From the NCBI GenBank assembly GCA_910579305.1, contig CAJTTA010000004.1:1-64000 (forward strand): a stretch of DNA of 64,000 bases. Direction: 5' to 3'. Each line of letters starts with the position of its first letter. Positions within the stretch are counted from its first letter, which is position 1. Positions 56,389 through 64,000 of this stretch are shown piece after piece. This DNA is from an uncultured Muribaculaceae bacterium (lineage in GTDB: Bacteria; Bacteroidota; Bacteroidia; Bacteroidales; Muribaculaceae). The translations under genes were made by a program, and so were the position numbers. The notes below the pieces were generated by a model. That model did no database searches. It was not told the DNA's origin and worked only from the letters and a program-made list of their open reading frames with translations.

Positions 56389-56470
56389 CGAAAGTTGTGA
56401 GTATGTTTATGTATATAACTCTTTTCAGCCTGATTTATTGCACGGCGCGCGCCATGCCAAAAATTCTTCG

Positions 56471-56478
56471 TAATTTTG
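56471..56478 (+). promoter_or_regulatory. Probable -7 box for the C40 peptidase gene
   Basis: TAATTTTG matches TAnnTTTG only 12 bases before the ATG at 56491, so the transcript would be almost leaderless. No TTTG lies at the usual spacing upstream. Confidence 0.45.
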
Positions 56479-56490
56479 TGTCGTAAAACT

Positions 56491-57462
56491 ATGACACTCA
56501 TGAATATCCCTGTATTGCGCTTTATCAGCGTTCTTTCTCTGCTCCTTGGAGCATTATGCATGCATGCCTCCCTGTTCGGTCTTGTAAAAATCCCTATGGC
56601 TCCGCTTCGCGAGGAGCCGGCACATGAGGCCGAGATGGGCACTCAGGCTATGCTCGGCACTCCCGTGCGTCTCGACTCGATAGCCGATGGCGAGTGGTGG
56701 GCGCTTGAGATGCCTTGCGGCTATCGCGGCTATATCCATGTCAGTTCTATTGCTGTGCTGCAGGAGGCTGAGGCTTTGGAATGGAAACGTGCCCGCAGGC
56801 AAATGGCCATAGCCAATATAGCTTTTCTCCAGGCGTGTGACGGAGGCAGTGCCAAAGGATATGTGCCTTACGGCGGCGTGGTGGAGTACATAGGAAGGCG
56901 CTCCGGGGAGATGATCGAGGTGGCTCTCCCTTCGGGGGAACATGCTTTGGGATACGCACAGGACTTCATCGACCTGGATGCTGCCTCGGCGGCAGAGCCC
57001 GACAAGGCTGCCCTGGAGAGGGTGATAGAAAGGGGAATGAGCATGAAAGGGGCTCCTTATCTGTGGGGGGGCACCAGTCCGCTTGCGCCCGATTGCTCGG
57101 GCTTCACCCAGATGTGCTGGCGGGAGGCGGGGCTCCTCTTGCCGCGCAACGCCTCTCAGCAGGCTCTCGTGGGCGAAGAGGTGGCCGGGCCTGAGGATGC
57201 CCGCCGCGGCGACATGCTTTTTTTTGCCTCCCCCTCCGGAAGAATCGACCATGTGGGAATCTATCTTGGGGAAGGGCGCATGCTTCAGAGCAGCGGGATA
57301 GTCTATGAGGCTACGATGCGCGCGGATGACGCCTCTCCTGAAGTGCCTTTCTACCGCCGGCGTCCGGCAGCGATAAGACGCCTCTGCGGGGCGGCGCAAC
57401 TCCCATTCCTGAGGGATAATGATATGTATTTCGCCCCTGAATCGCTCACAGCAGGCGAATGA
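56491..57462 (+). CDS. Exported NlpC/P60 (C40) cell-wall peptidase
   Basis: From the ATG at 56491 the protein has 323 residues. A signal peptide (about 1-27) is followed by two SH3-like segments (about 30-90 and 110-165) and an NlpC/P60 domain (about 180-305). The domain includes the catalytic cysteine in PDCSGFTQMCW (C202) and histidine in RIDHVGIYLGEG (H254). It would cleave the peptide stem of peptidoglycan. Another ATG at 56500 could serve as start. It converges on the nonulosonate operon and its 3' end overlaps that operon's last gene by 17 bases. Confidence 0.87.
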   Translation: MTLMNIPVLRFISVLSLLLGALCMHASLFGLVKIPMAPLREEPAHEAEMGTQAMLGTPVRLDSIADGEWWALEMPCGYRGYIHVSSIAVLQEAEALEWKRARRQMAIANIAFLQACDGGSAKGYVPYGGVVEYIGRRSGEMIEVALPSGEHALGYAQDFIDLDAASAAEPDKAALERVIERGMSMKGAPYLWGGTSPLAPDCSGFTQMCWREAGLLLPRNASQQALVGEEVAGPEDARRGDMLFFASPSGRIDHVGIYLGEGRMLQSSGIVYEATMRADDASPEVPFYRRRPAAIRRLCGAAQLPFLRDNDMYFAPESLTAGE

Positions 57463-57970
57463 CAGTGGCCCAGATCATTATGCCGAGACACACCGCTACT
57501 CCGGCAAAGAGCTTGGCCCGGCGCGCGGCATCGTGAGCCTCGGCACCCTCGTGAGCCTCCCAGGCCCGCGCGGCAATACGATTGGCCCGCAATGCTATTA
57601 ATGCAAGGGGAAAGAAAAACAGAAAGGAGAGGATGATGAGCCAGGAGGGGCACAATACCGGCGGAACCGATATGTTCTCTTCATCCGCCTGCATGATGAT
57701 CCGTGTGCGCACCTCGGCATAACTTGTGGCTTCTTCAGGATTCTTCATCTCGGCGGCCACGTCGTATTCGGGTGCCGGTGCCACGGGGTGAAGCCTGTCG
57801 TGGAGGCGACGGCGGAAATGACGGCATATCTCGGCATCCTCGCGCGCAGGAATCCAGTCGGCCATTCCTTTGCGCCACACATAGTCGTCGGGACGCAAGC
57901 CTGCTTCCACAAGCCGGTCGATCTCCATGGGCCCTATGCGGTCGCCCTCTATCATTGCAAAATATTTCAT
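57446..57970 (-). CDS. GYF_2 and CD225-like membrane protein
   Basis: From ATG 57970 the protein has 174 residues. The N-terminus (KYFAMIEGDRIGPMEIDRLVEAG, then VWRKGMADWIPAREDAE) is a GYF_2 domain, a small interaction fold. Two membrane helices (about 105-125 and 152-172) form a CD225/dispanin-like region. Function is unknown; such proteins often appear near membrane or secretion genes. Its start overlaps the neuA stop by four bases, so it is made together with the sialic-acid pathway. Confidence 0.78.
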   Translation of the reverse strand: MKYFAMIEGDRIGPMEIDRLVEAGLRPDDYVWRKGMADWIPAREDAEICRHFRRRLHDRLHPVAPAPEYDVAAEMKNPEEATSYAEVRTRIIMQADEENISVPPVLCPSWLIILSFLFFFPLALIALRANRIAARAWEAHEGAEAHDAARRAKLFAGVAVCLGIMIWATVIRLL

Positions 57971-58677
57971 AAGCACTTATTGTCAAGCAGTTCTTGAGAG
58001 TCAAACAGTCGCTCCATGAGCATCCAGTCGAGAGGCGTGTCGAGATCAAGCGAACGCTCGCGGGGCATGGGATAGGGTATGCGGCAGGGGAAGCAGCCCA
58101 TGGGCATGGCGCGCAGGGAGTCCGGATTTATCACGTAGACTGCACCATTGTATTCCCACACGGCGGGCGCATCCTGCCGGCGTGTGAAGCGGCCGTCACC
58201 TTTGCTTATGTGCAGGGCGCCGTCTTCTCCGGTCTCAAAGGCATTGTAGTAAGGATTGGTGGCGGCTTCGGTCACGCTCACCACCATATCTACTCCCGGC
58301 CCATAGAGAGCGCAGGCTCCGGTTATGTCGGCTGCGACACGCAAGGGGGATGTGGGCTGCAAGAGAACTATCGCGTCATATGCCCCTCTCAGATTCTCAT
58401 AGAATTCCAGCGCGTGAAGCATCACCTCGCGGGAGCCGCATGTATCGGTGGCAAGAGAAGCGGGGCGGAGAAACGGCACATCAAGGCCATAGTCTTCTCC
58501 CACTTTGCGTATGGCGGCATCATCGGTGGTGAGGCATATGTCCTCAGGCGCAGCACCGGCAGCGAGAGCATGGTCGATGGAGTGGCAAATGAGGGGCTTG
58601 CCGCCAAGCGGCTTGATATTTTTGCCGGGTATGCCCTTGGAGCCTCCCCGGGCCGGGATTATATAGAGGTAGCGCAT
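57967..58677 (-). CDS. neuA: CMP-nonulosonate cytidylyltransferase
   Basis: The 236-residue enzyme has the nucleotide-binding start IIPARGGSKGIPGKNIKPLGGKPL and continues with AIVLLQPTSPLR, typical of CMP-sialic, CMP-legionaminic or CMP-pseudaminic synthases. It activates the nonulosonic acid for transfer to surface glycans. It is a single-domain form. It overlaps neuC by 19 bases. Confidence 0.9.
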   Translation of the reverse strand: MRYLYIIPARGGSKGIPGKNIKPLGGKPLICHSIDHALAAGAAPEDICLTTDDAAIRKVGEDYGLDVPFLRPASLATDTCGSREVMLHALEFYENLRGAYDAIVLLQPTSPLRVAADITGACALYGPGVDMVVSVTEAATNPYYNAFETGEDGALHISKGDGRFTRRQDAPAVWEYNGAVYVINPDSLRAMPMGCFPCRIPYPMPRERSLDLDTPLDWMLMERLFDSQELLDNKCL

Positions 58678-59819
58678 GGTTGGTAGAAGGGTTTTATGTA
58701 AGCCTGAGAGAAATCGGTATTCTCTATGGCATCGGCCATGACGGTGAGCGTGTCGGGATTATAATAGGGATTCTCCCTGCGGGAGGCCAAAGCTCTCAGA
58801 GAGGGCGAAAACAGGCGCTCTACCCCGAGGGCGATCTGCCCGGCATCGCAATCCGCATGAATCACCGAAGGCGCGCGCATGCGCCCTTGCTGGCGTATGC
58901 CTATGTCGAGCACCGGGACTCCCGCCGAGGATACTTCCACAATTCCGCTCGATGAATTGCCTATAACTCCGCCCACATAATGGAGCGCCGAAAGATAGCG
59001 CCGCATCCCCAGGGCGGGAATGACGCGCACGCGCCTCGGATATCGTGCGGCAAATTCGTGTATCGCGGCTATGAGAGGGGCGGGATCCACATCATTGTTA
59101 GGATATGTGAAAAGCAGACGCAATGACGGCTTTGAGTCCATGGCCCGTGAAAGCCCCTCAAGCAGACAGGCATATTGCCGGACGGGAGACAAGACAGGCT
59201 CCAATGTCGCGGCGTGCATGGTGCAGAGCAATGTGTCGCGGTCAAGAGCAAAGTCAATGTCGGTCTCAAGAACCGCCTTATCCATCAGGCTTATCGACAA
59301 TATATTGTGCACTCCGATGGCTCCCGTGTCAAACACTCTCGCCGGATCTTCGCCCATGCTCACCACTCTGCGGCGATAGTCTTCACATTCGGTGAAATGC
59401 AGCCAAGAGAGTTTGGTTATGGCATGACGGAACATATCGTCGGAGGCTCCTTCACTCACGGCCCCTCCCGCTATGTGCACTATGGGCACACCGCTCATCA
59501 CGGCTGCCTGAGCGATGGCAAGCATCTCGAACCGATCGCCGAGACATATCATGCACGCGGGCTTCAGACGCGCAAGCGCTTCGGCATACTGAAGCAGGCA
59601 GGCCGAGGCTATGACTACCGGCGAACCCTGCACGTCACAACGCAGGGCCGGGAGAAATCCATCAGCCTCAATCTCGCGCACAGTCATTCCTAGCTCGGGA
59701 TTGAAGTGCATGTTGGCAGCAAGCACCTGCACCTCATGGCCGCGCCGACGAAGCTCCGATGCCAGAGGCGAAAGCAAGCCCCAGTCGGCCCTTGTGGTTG
59801 TAGCCACCGCTATCTTCAT
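58659..59819 (-). CDS. neuC: Hydrolysing UDP-GlcNAc/UDP-bacillosamine 2-epimerase
   Basis: From ATG 59819 the protein has 386 residues. It opens IAVATTTRADWGLLSPLASE, then CLGDRFEMLAIAQAA, HIAGGAVSEGASDDMFRHAITK and NSSSGIVEVSSAGVPVLDIG, the NeuC/LegG pattern. It releases ManNAc (NeuC) or 2,4-diacetamido-mannose-type sugar (LegG) from the UDP-sugar, the substrate of NeuB. A LegB-like gene in the operon favours the legionaminic route. A GTG three codons earlier is a less likely start. Confidence 0.9.
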   Translation of the reverse strand: MKIAVATTTRADWGLLSPLASELRRRGHEVQVLAANMHFNPELGMTVREIEADGFLPALRCDVQGSPVVIASACLLQYAEALARLKPACMICLGDRFEMLAIAQAAVMSGVPIVHIAGGAVSEGASDDMFRHAITKLSWLHFTECEDYRRRVVSMGEDPARVFDTGAIGVHNILSISLMDKAVLETDIDFALDRDTLLCTMHAATLEPVLSPVRQYACLLEGLSRAMDSKPSLRLLFTYPNNDVDPAPLIAAIHEFAARYPRRVRVIPALGMRRYLSALHYVGGVIGNSSSGIVEVSSAGVPVLDIGIRQQGRMRAPSVIHADCDAGQIALGVERLFSPSLRALASRRENPYYNPDTLTVMADAIENTDFSQAYIKPFYQPCATSI

Positions 59820-59824
59820 AGTTT

Positions 59825-60838
59825 TCACAGAGTTATCAGTTCATCCTCGGCAAAGTCCCGGGGCGCCTTCGAGCCAAGCACCTCATCCCAGCGCATGGGA
59901 GAGATGCCATTGCCCGGACGCTTCACCGTGATATTGCTCTCGGTGTAGATCTCGCCGGCCTTTATGGGCCTGAGAGCCACTATGCTCTTTCGGGCCACCA
60001 CCATGTTCTTGCCCTCGCTCTCCGTGACATGCTTGCTATCGGAGCCGAGAGCAAGATCGATATTGCGTATAGCCCGCACCATGGCCTCAAGCTCGGAGGG
60101 GATAAGAGATGCTCTGTGATCAGGGCCGGGCAGAGAGCGGTCGAGGGTGAAATGCTTCTCTATCACGGCAGCTCCGAGAGCAGTGGCGGCTATGGGCACC
60201 TCAATACCGCATGTGTGGTCGGAATACCCGGTGCGCACATTCAGCTCCGAGGCTATCCTGCTCATGGCCAGCAGATTCACATCCTGCATGGGAGTGGGAT
60301 ACTCAGTATTGCAGTGCAGCACTGTAATATCATCGCGTGTAAGCGGGCCCGATGTGAGAATCTCGATCGCATCGGCTATTTCCTGAATCGTGGACATTCC
60401 GGTGCTGAGTATCACGGGCTGACCGGCACGGGCCACGGCACGCAGATAGGGCAGATTGGTGATCTCTCCGGAGGGCACTTTCATGTAGTCCTGCCCGAGG
60501 CGGGCGAGAAGGTCGACCGACACAAGGTCAAACGGAGTGGACATGAATCCCACACCTTCCCGGCGACATTCCTCCTTCAAGTCGGCATACGCCTCAAGAG
60601 GCAGATGAATGGCCTTGCACATCTCCAGCTGGGAGCGTGCAGCTCCGTCGGTGTCTTTCTGATACTCTGCCTTGGGGGCGAATGCTGATATGACCAGCTC
60701 CGGCACAGCCGTCTGGAATTTCACGTAATCCACTCCGCACCGGGCGGCGACACGCACCATCTCCAGGGCTCGCTCCATGGAGCCGTTGTGGTTGACTCCG
60801 GCTTCGGCAATTATTATTGTATGACGCTTATTTTCCAT
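59825..60838 (-). CDS. neuB: Nonulosonic-acid synthase
   Basis: The 337-residue enzyme begins TIIIAEAGVNHNGSMERALE and has VDYVKFQTAVPEL, KVPSGEITNLPYL, ILSTGMSTIQEI and GYSDHTCGIEVPIAA, the TIM-barrel active site. A C-terminal SAF (antifreeze-like) domain follows (VARKSIVALRPIKAGEI). It condenses PEP with ManNAc or the diacetamido analogue to give sialic or legionaminic acid. It overlaps the ATP-grasp gene by 11 bases. Confidence 0.93.
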   Translation of the reverse strand: MENKRHTIIIAEAGVNHNGSMERALEMVRVAARCGVDYVKFQTAVPELVISAFAPKAEYQKDTDGAARSQLEMCKAIHLPLEAYADLKEECRREGVGFMSTPFDLVSVDLLARLGQDYMKVPSGEITNLPYLRAVARAGQPVILSTGMSTIQEIADAIEILTSGPLTRDDITVLHCNTEYPTPMQDVNLLAMSRIASELNVRTGYSDHTCGIEVPIAATALGAAVIEKHFTLDRSLPGPDHRASLIPSELEAMVRAIRNIDLALGSDSKHVTESEGKNMVVARKSIVALRPIKAGEIYTESNITVKRPGNGISPMRWDEVLGSKAPRDFAEDELITL

Positions 60839-61781
60839 AGAATATCACCTCCTTCTGATAGCGGGCCATGAGGGTGTCGGGCATCCAGTCATCACATGGA
60901 GACAGGGGCATGCCCTGCGACTCTTTCAGGATAAAATCCGTGATGGGAGCACCTGCATATATCGAGCAGACAACACCGCCGCCCAACCTGGGATTTACTT
61001 CCATGAGCAGATAGCGGTCTTTGCTGAGATCATGCAGGAATTGCAGAGTCACGGCTCCGCGCAGCCGGAATGCCTCAAGCACTCTGCGGCTCATGGCCTC
61101 TACCTCGGGAAGATGGCATGTGCGGGTGCGGGTGACTTCGCCACCCATCACTTCTTCCCGCAGACGAGGCACAGTGCAGAGTATCTTGCCCGAGGCGTCG
61201 ACGTAACAGTCTACGGTGTATTCCTCGCTTTTCTCTATGTATTCCTGCACGAGATACTCAGTGATTCCCTCAAGCTGCATGAGATCCTCCATATTATAGA
61301 ATACTTTTATGCCTCTTGAGGCCGAACCATGGCGGGGCTTGGCTATGGCCGGCATTGTGGCGGTGAGGGCAGAATAAGTGGTGGGGATGGGTATCTCGGC
61401 TTCTTTGAAGGCCTTGGCGGCCGCAATCTTGTCGAACATGGTCTCGGCGACATCGCTGGCACTCGCCGGCACAAATACTTCGGGCAGCTTCTCGCTGCAA
61501 CGGGCTGCGATCTCTATGGCCCCGTCTACGAAAGGGAGTATTATATCCACATGCTCGCGGCGACACACTTCCAAAAGATCGTCCACCACAAGAGGATCAC
61601 TCCATTTGCGCCCGACAATGACATCGGCCACGGCCGCTATGGGCACTTTGGCCTGGAGCTCATAACTCAATATTCTCACCGCTTTGCCCATGTGCTTGCC
61701 GCTCTGCATGAGGAGCTCGGCCATAGAGACGCGGCGGGCACCGCCGAGCATGAGTATCGTGATGAGGTGATCGGGAATCAT
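60828..61781 (-). CDS. ATP-grasp enzyme in nonulosonate operon
   Basis: The 317-residue protein has a preATP-grasp N-terminus and ATP-grasp core: AKPRHGSASRGIKVFYN, YLVQEYIEKSEEYTVDCYVD and the metal-binding LLMEVNPRLGGGV. It resembles CarB-like ligases found in polysaccharide loci. It would join a carboxylate to an amine with ATP. Within this operon it may add an amino acid or similar group to the amino sugar. No published role is known to me for the family member in this context. It overlaps legB by four bases. Confidence 0.82.
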   Translation of the reverse strand: MIPDHLITILMLGGARRVSMAELLMQSGKHMGKAVRILSYELQAKVPIAAVADVIVGRKWSDPLVVDDLLEVCRREHVDIILPFVDGAIEIAARCSEKLPEVFVPASASDVAETMFDKIAAAKAFKEAEIPIPTTYSALTATMPAIAKPRHGSASRGIKVFYNMEDLMQLEGITEYLVQEYIEKSEEYTVDCYVDASGKILCTVPRLREEVMGGEVTRTRTCHLPEVEAMSRRVLEAFRLRGAVTLQFLHDLSKDRYLLMEVNPRLGGGVVCSIYAGAPITDFILKESQGMPLSPCDDWMPDTLMARYQKEVIFYGK

Positions 61782-62761
61782 TGATTGTAAATATTTGATT
61801 TGTAACGTTTGAGATTATTCGGATCGGTAAACCACTCTATTGTCTTCTGCAGTCCCTGCTCAAGAGTGAACCGGGGCTCCCATCCGGTGAGAGCGCGTAA
61901 TTTCTCGGCAGATCCCAACAGACGGCGCACTTCGCTCTTGGAGGGACGGAGTCTCTGAGGATCAACCACCCAATCCACGTCGGCGCCCATAAGGCGTGCT
62001 ATAGTGTGCAGAGTGTGCTCCATGGTGACTTCCCGACCTGTCGCGATATTTATTTCCTGCCCTGCCACCTTGTCGATTTCCGCACGCGCTATGGCCAGGA
62101 AGCCCCTTGCCGTGTCTTCCACATAATTGAAATCGCGGGTGGGGGTGAGGTCTCCCACTTTTATCTCTCTCACGCCCGATGCTATCTGGGTGATTATGGT
62201 GGGGATTATGGCCCGTGCGCTCTGGCAGGGCCCATAGGTGTTGAACGGCCGCACTATGGTCACAGGAAGCTCAAATGCGTTATAAAAACTCATGGCTATT
62301 GCGTCGGCTCCTATCTTTGTGGCCGAATACGGGCTCTGTGGCTGGCGTGGATGTTTCTCTGTTATAGGCACTTCAAGGGCAGTGCCGTATACCTCGGATG
62401 TCGAAGTGACCAGAAGCTGACGCAGCCCCATGTCACGTGCCGCCTGACACATGTTAAGCGTGCCCTTGATGTTGGTGTCCACATAGCTGTCAGGCGCCAC
62501 ATAGCTATACGGGATGGCTATAAGAGCCGCAAGATGAAAAGCAGTGTCGACATCACGGCAGATATGCCGGCAGAAATCGGGATCCCGCACGTCGCCACAC
62601 ACTACCTCAAGACCCGGATGCACGATGCCTTCGAGCCACCCCCAGTCGTTAAAGGAATTATACTGGCTTAATGCCCTCACTACATATCCCTCGCCAAGAA
62701 GCAGGCGGGTAAGATGCGAACCGATAAATCCATCGGCGCCTGTGACCAAAACTTTTTTCAT
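61778..62761 (-). CDS. legB: NAD-dependent UDP-sugar 4,6-dehydratase (LegB-like)
   Basis: From ATG 62761 the protein has 327 residues of the extended SDR type. It has GADGFIGSHLTRLLL, the LegB-like ALSQYNSFNDWGWLEG, TSTSEVYG and the catalytic YSATKIGADAI (YxxxK). LegB-type enzymes make UDP-4-keto-6-deoxy-GlcNAc, the first step to legionaminic acid. The next step needs an aminotransferase (LegC) that is not in the window. A GTG three codons earlier is the alternative start. Confidence 0.86.
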   Translation of the reverse strand: MKKVLVTGADGFIGSHLTRLLLGEGYVVRALSQYNSFNDWGWLEGIVHPGLEVVCGDVRDPDFCRHICRDVDTAFHLAALIAIPYSYVAPDSYVDTNIKGTLNMCQAARDMGLRQLLVTSTSEVYGTALEVPITEKHPRQPQSPYSATKIGADAIAMSFYNAFELPVTIVRPFNTYGPCQSARAIIPTIITQIASGVREIKVGDLTPTRDFNYVEDTARGFLAIARAEIDKVAGQEINIATGREVTMEHTLHTIARLMGADVDWVVDPQRLRPSKSEVRRLLGSAEKLRALTGWEPRFTLEQGLQKTIEWFTDPNNLKRYKSNIYNQ

Positions 62762-62763
62762 GT

Positions 62764-63168
62764 CTACCACTTCTTAAAGTAATACATTGTGGCCGGATAG
62801 CCTGTAGCGAGCACCATCTCTCTTCCAGTCAGCTCCACTATCTGCAATTCGCTTTCACGCGGGAGCGAGAGCAGCGGAGGGAAGTCTGCATCGGGGAAAG
62901 AAAGAAACAGCGTCTCATCGGCCAGCCTGTAGTTGCCAAAGGTCTGCAGCGAATTGTGCAACTCGTTCACCTGCTGCATTTCTATAGTCTGATTCTGGAA
63001 CTTCCAGAAGATATTTCCTTGATAAGCGGCATCATCCACTCCGGCTCTTGATATGCGCTGGAGCTTCCAGGTGCCATAGAGCCGGCTGTCGCCTCCATTA
63101 TTGCGGGTGCAGGAGAGTAGAGTGATAAGGATGAGCGCCGCGCTGATAATAAGTACGTAACGTGTCAT
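62764..63168 (-). CDS. Small lipocalin-like lipoprotein
   Basis: The 134-residue protein has a lipobox (LITLLSC, C20) and a compact beta-rich domain beginning RLYGTWKLQRIS, the lipocalin-like opening with a GTW motif. It is probably an inner-leaflet outer-membrane lipoprotein. It overlaps the Wzi-like gene by four bases and precedes legB by two, so it is fully inside the operon. Function is unknown. Confidence 0.75.
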   Translation of the reverse strand: MTRYVLIISAALILITLLSCTRNNGGDSRLYGTWKLQRISRAGVDDAAYQGNIFWKFQNQTIEMQQVNELHNSLQTFGNYRLADETLFLSFPDADFPPLLSLPRESELQIVELTGREMVLATGYPATMYYFKKW

Positions 63169-64000
63169 AGTATTCCTGAATAAGATATTGAGAGCATGGC
63201 TCCGAAATTATTGCCGAGCAGTCGCCCCGCATCCCATGCCACGGTGCCGCCGAGACACAGCCCAGTCATTGCGGGCACATGCCAGCGGGCCTCAAGAAGC
63301 ATGGAGGTATCGGAGGTGCGCTTCAGCGCCGGAAGCAACGGAGTGCCCCAAGAGGTGCGGAAGCTGAACATGGCGCGCCACTCAAGCGATGAATGCAGCC
63401 AGCCTTCGGCCCCGAGATGGAAACCGCGTATACGGTTATCTGTAAAACGCATATATCCATCGGTATTGTATATGGGGCTCTTCAAGAAAGGAGAGCCTAT
63501 GGCAAGGCCGTAATTGGCCCATCCGTTATACATGAAGTTGTTATAATAGTCATCAGCGCCTGTAGCCTGCGACGGTATTCCGGTGCCGGGAAAGTCCCCC
63601 GGCGCCCAGTGCATGGGGCCGCTCTGATTGGTGAAGTCAAGATATTCAGCCACAAAGCCGGAGAGCACCGCATGGCTGTCGGGCGCCCGGTATTCCAGCC
63701 CCCACACCCCATCGAATCCATTAAGCTTGCCTATGCCGCTTCCATCCTCCCAGGGACTCTGCATGTAAGCGGTAAGCTCATGACCTGAGGGCAGACGGTA
63801 ACGGAGCCGCAGATCCCATGAACCGAGATGATTGCCGTCATAGTAAGCCTTGTCGCCGGAGGAGGCAGATGTCCCTCCCACCCATGGGAACAAGGCATTG
63901 ATGAAGTCCTTGAAGCGTGGAGAATTCTTGCTGCTGCCCGTCTGCTCTCCGTCTCTATACCAGGTGGTAGTGCCTCCGAACTGGGTAGCCTGCTGCATAC
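63165..64000 (-). CDS. Wzi-like capsule assembly barrel (partial)
   Basis: The gene runs off the right edge of the window, so only the C-terminal 278 or so residues are seen. They show alternating strands of an outer-membrane barrel, with WDLRLRYRLPSGHELTAYMQ, VLSGFVAEYLDFT and AMLSISYSGIL at the end. The pattern fits the Wzi capsule-anchoring family of Bacteroidota. It is upstream of the nonulosonate genes with four-base coupling, which ties the sialic-type sugar to a surface polymer. Confidence 0.78.
   Translation of the reverse strand, partial: MQQATQFGGTTTWYRDGEQTGSSKNSPRFKDFINALFPWVGGTSASSGDKAYYDGNHLGSWDLRLRYRLPSGHELTAYMQSPWEDGSGIGKLNGFDGVWGLEYRAPDSHAVLSGFVAEYLDFTNQSGPMHWAPGDFPGTGIPSQATGADDYYNNFMYNGWANYGLAIGSPFLKSPIYNTDGYMRFTDNRIRGFHLGAEGWLHSSLEWRAMFSFRTSWGTPLLPALKRTSDTSMLLEARWHVPAMTGLCLGGTVAWDAGRLLGNNFGAMLSISYSGIL

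Noticed and set aside
1..64000. CRISPR array, insertion sequence, integrase or prophage genes
   Set aside because: No regularly spaced repeats, transposase or phage-type proteins were recognised on either strand.

Overview
The window looks like a chromosomal segment of a Bacteroidales bacterium, plausibly of the Muribaculaceae (family level is inference). Supporting this are a SusC/SusD pair, a type IX secretion PorV homologue, an UpxY/NusG-like regulator leading a polysaccharide operon, and repeated promoters of the Bacteroidota type (a TTTG or TTG element about 19-21 bases upstream of TAnnTTTG).

Region 1 (about 1-9340, minus strand) is a phospho-signalling cluster. A lone LytTR DNA-binding protein comes first, followed by a membrane FHA/zinc-ribbon protein, an exported caspase-like protease, an acidic membrane protein, two tandem zinc-ribbon/FHA paralogues, a PP2C phosphatase, a Ser/Thr kinase with a MORN-like tail, and two exported proteins of unknown function. 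Region 2 (9343-16740) is mostly housekeeping: 2-oxoacid:ferredoxin oxidoreductase, malate dehydrogenase, a small outer-membrane barrel, a YeiH-type transporter and a frameshifted secreted gene. Region 3 (16750-28750) carries a SPOR lipoprotein, a tRNA-Pro, an M15-like peptidase, a very large AsmA-like protein coupled to a HAD phosphatase and AroB, then a glycosyltransferase overlapping a TonB receptor and its beta-propeller lipoprotein.

Region 4 (28747-46147, minus strand) is an 18-gene surface-polysaccharide operon read from one promoter at about 46120. It runs UpxY-like regulator, pyruvyl transferase, Wzx flippase, a QueC-like PP-loop protein, glycosyltransferases, WecB epimerase, an EpsG-like polymerase, and a PglA/PglC/PglD-like priming set. 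It ends in a small acyl-carrier cassette (ACP, two KAS III enzymes, an SDR and a metallo-beta-lactamase-fold hydrolase), probably making an unusual acyl group for a sugar. By eye this operon is more AT-rich than its flanks, as is common for exchanged glycan loci.

Region 5 (46247-56390) holds a secreted protein with a C-terminal sorting-type tail, an orphan SusC/SusD pair, a GH25 lysozyme, IspF and PorV. Region 6 (56470-64000) has a C40 cell-wall hydrolase facing a tightly coupled minus-strand operon: Wzi-like capsule protein (cut by the window edge), a lipoprotein, LegB-like dehydratase, an ATP-grasp enzyme, NeuB, NeuC, NeuA and a GYF_2/CD225-like membrane protein. This encodes most of a sialic- or legionaminic-acid-type pathway, without an aminotransferase or N-acetyltransferase in the window. 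Together regions 4 and 6 point to a heavily decorated cell surface. No CRISPR array, insertion sequence, prophage or rRNA was recognised.
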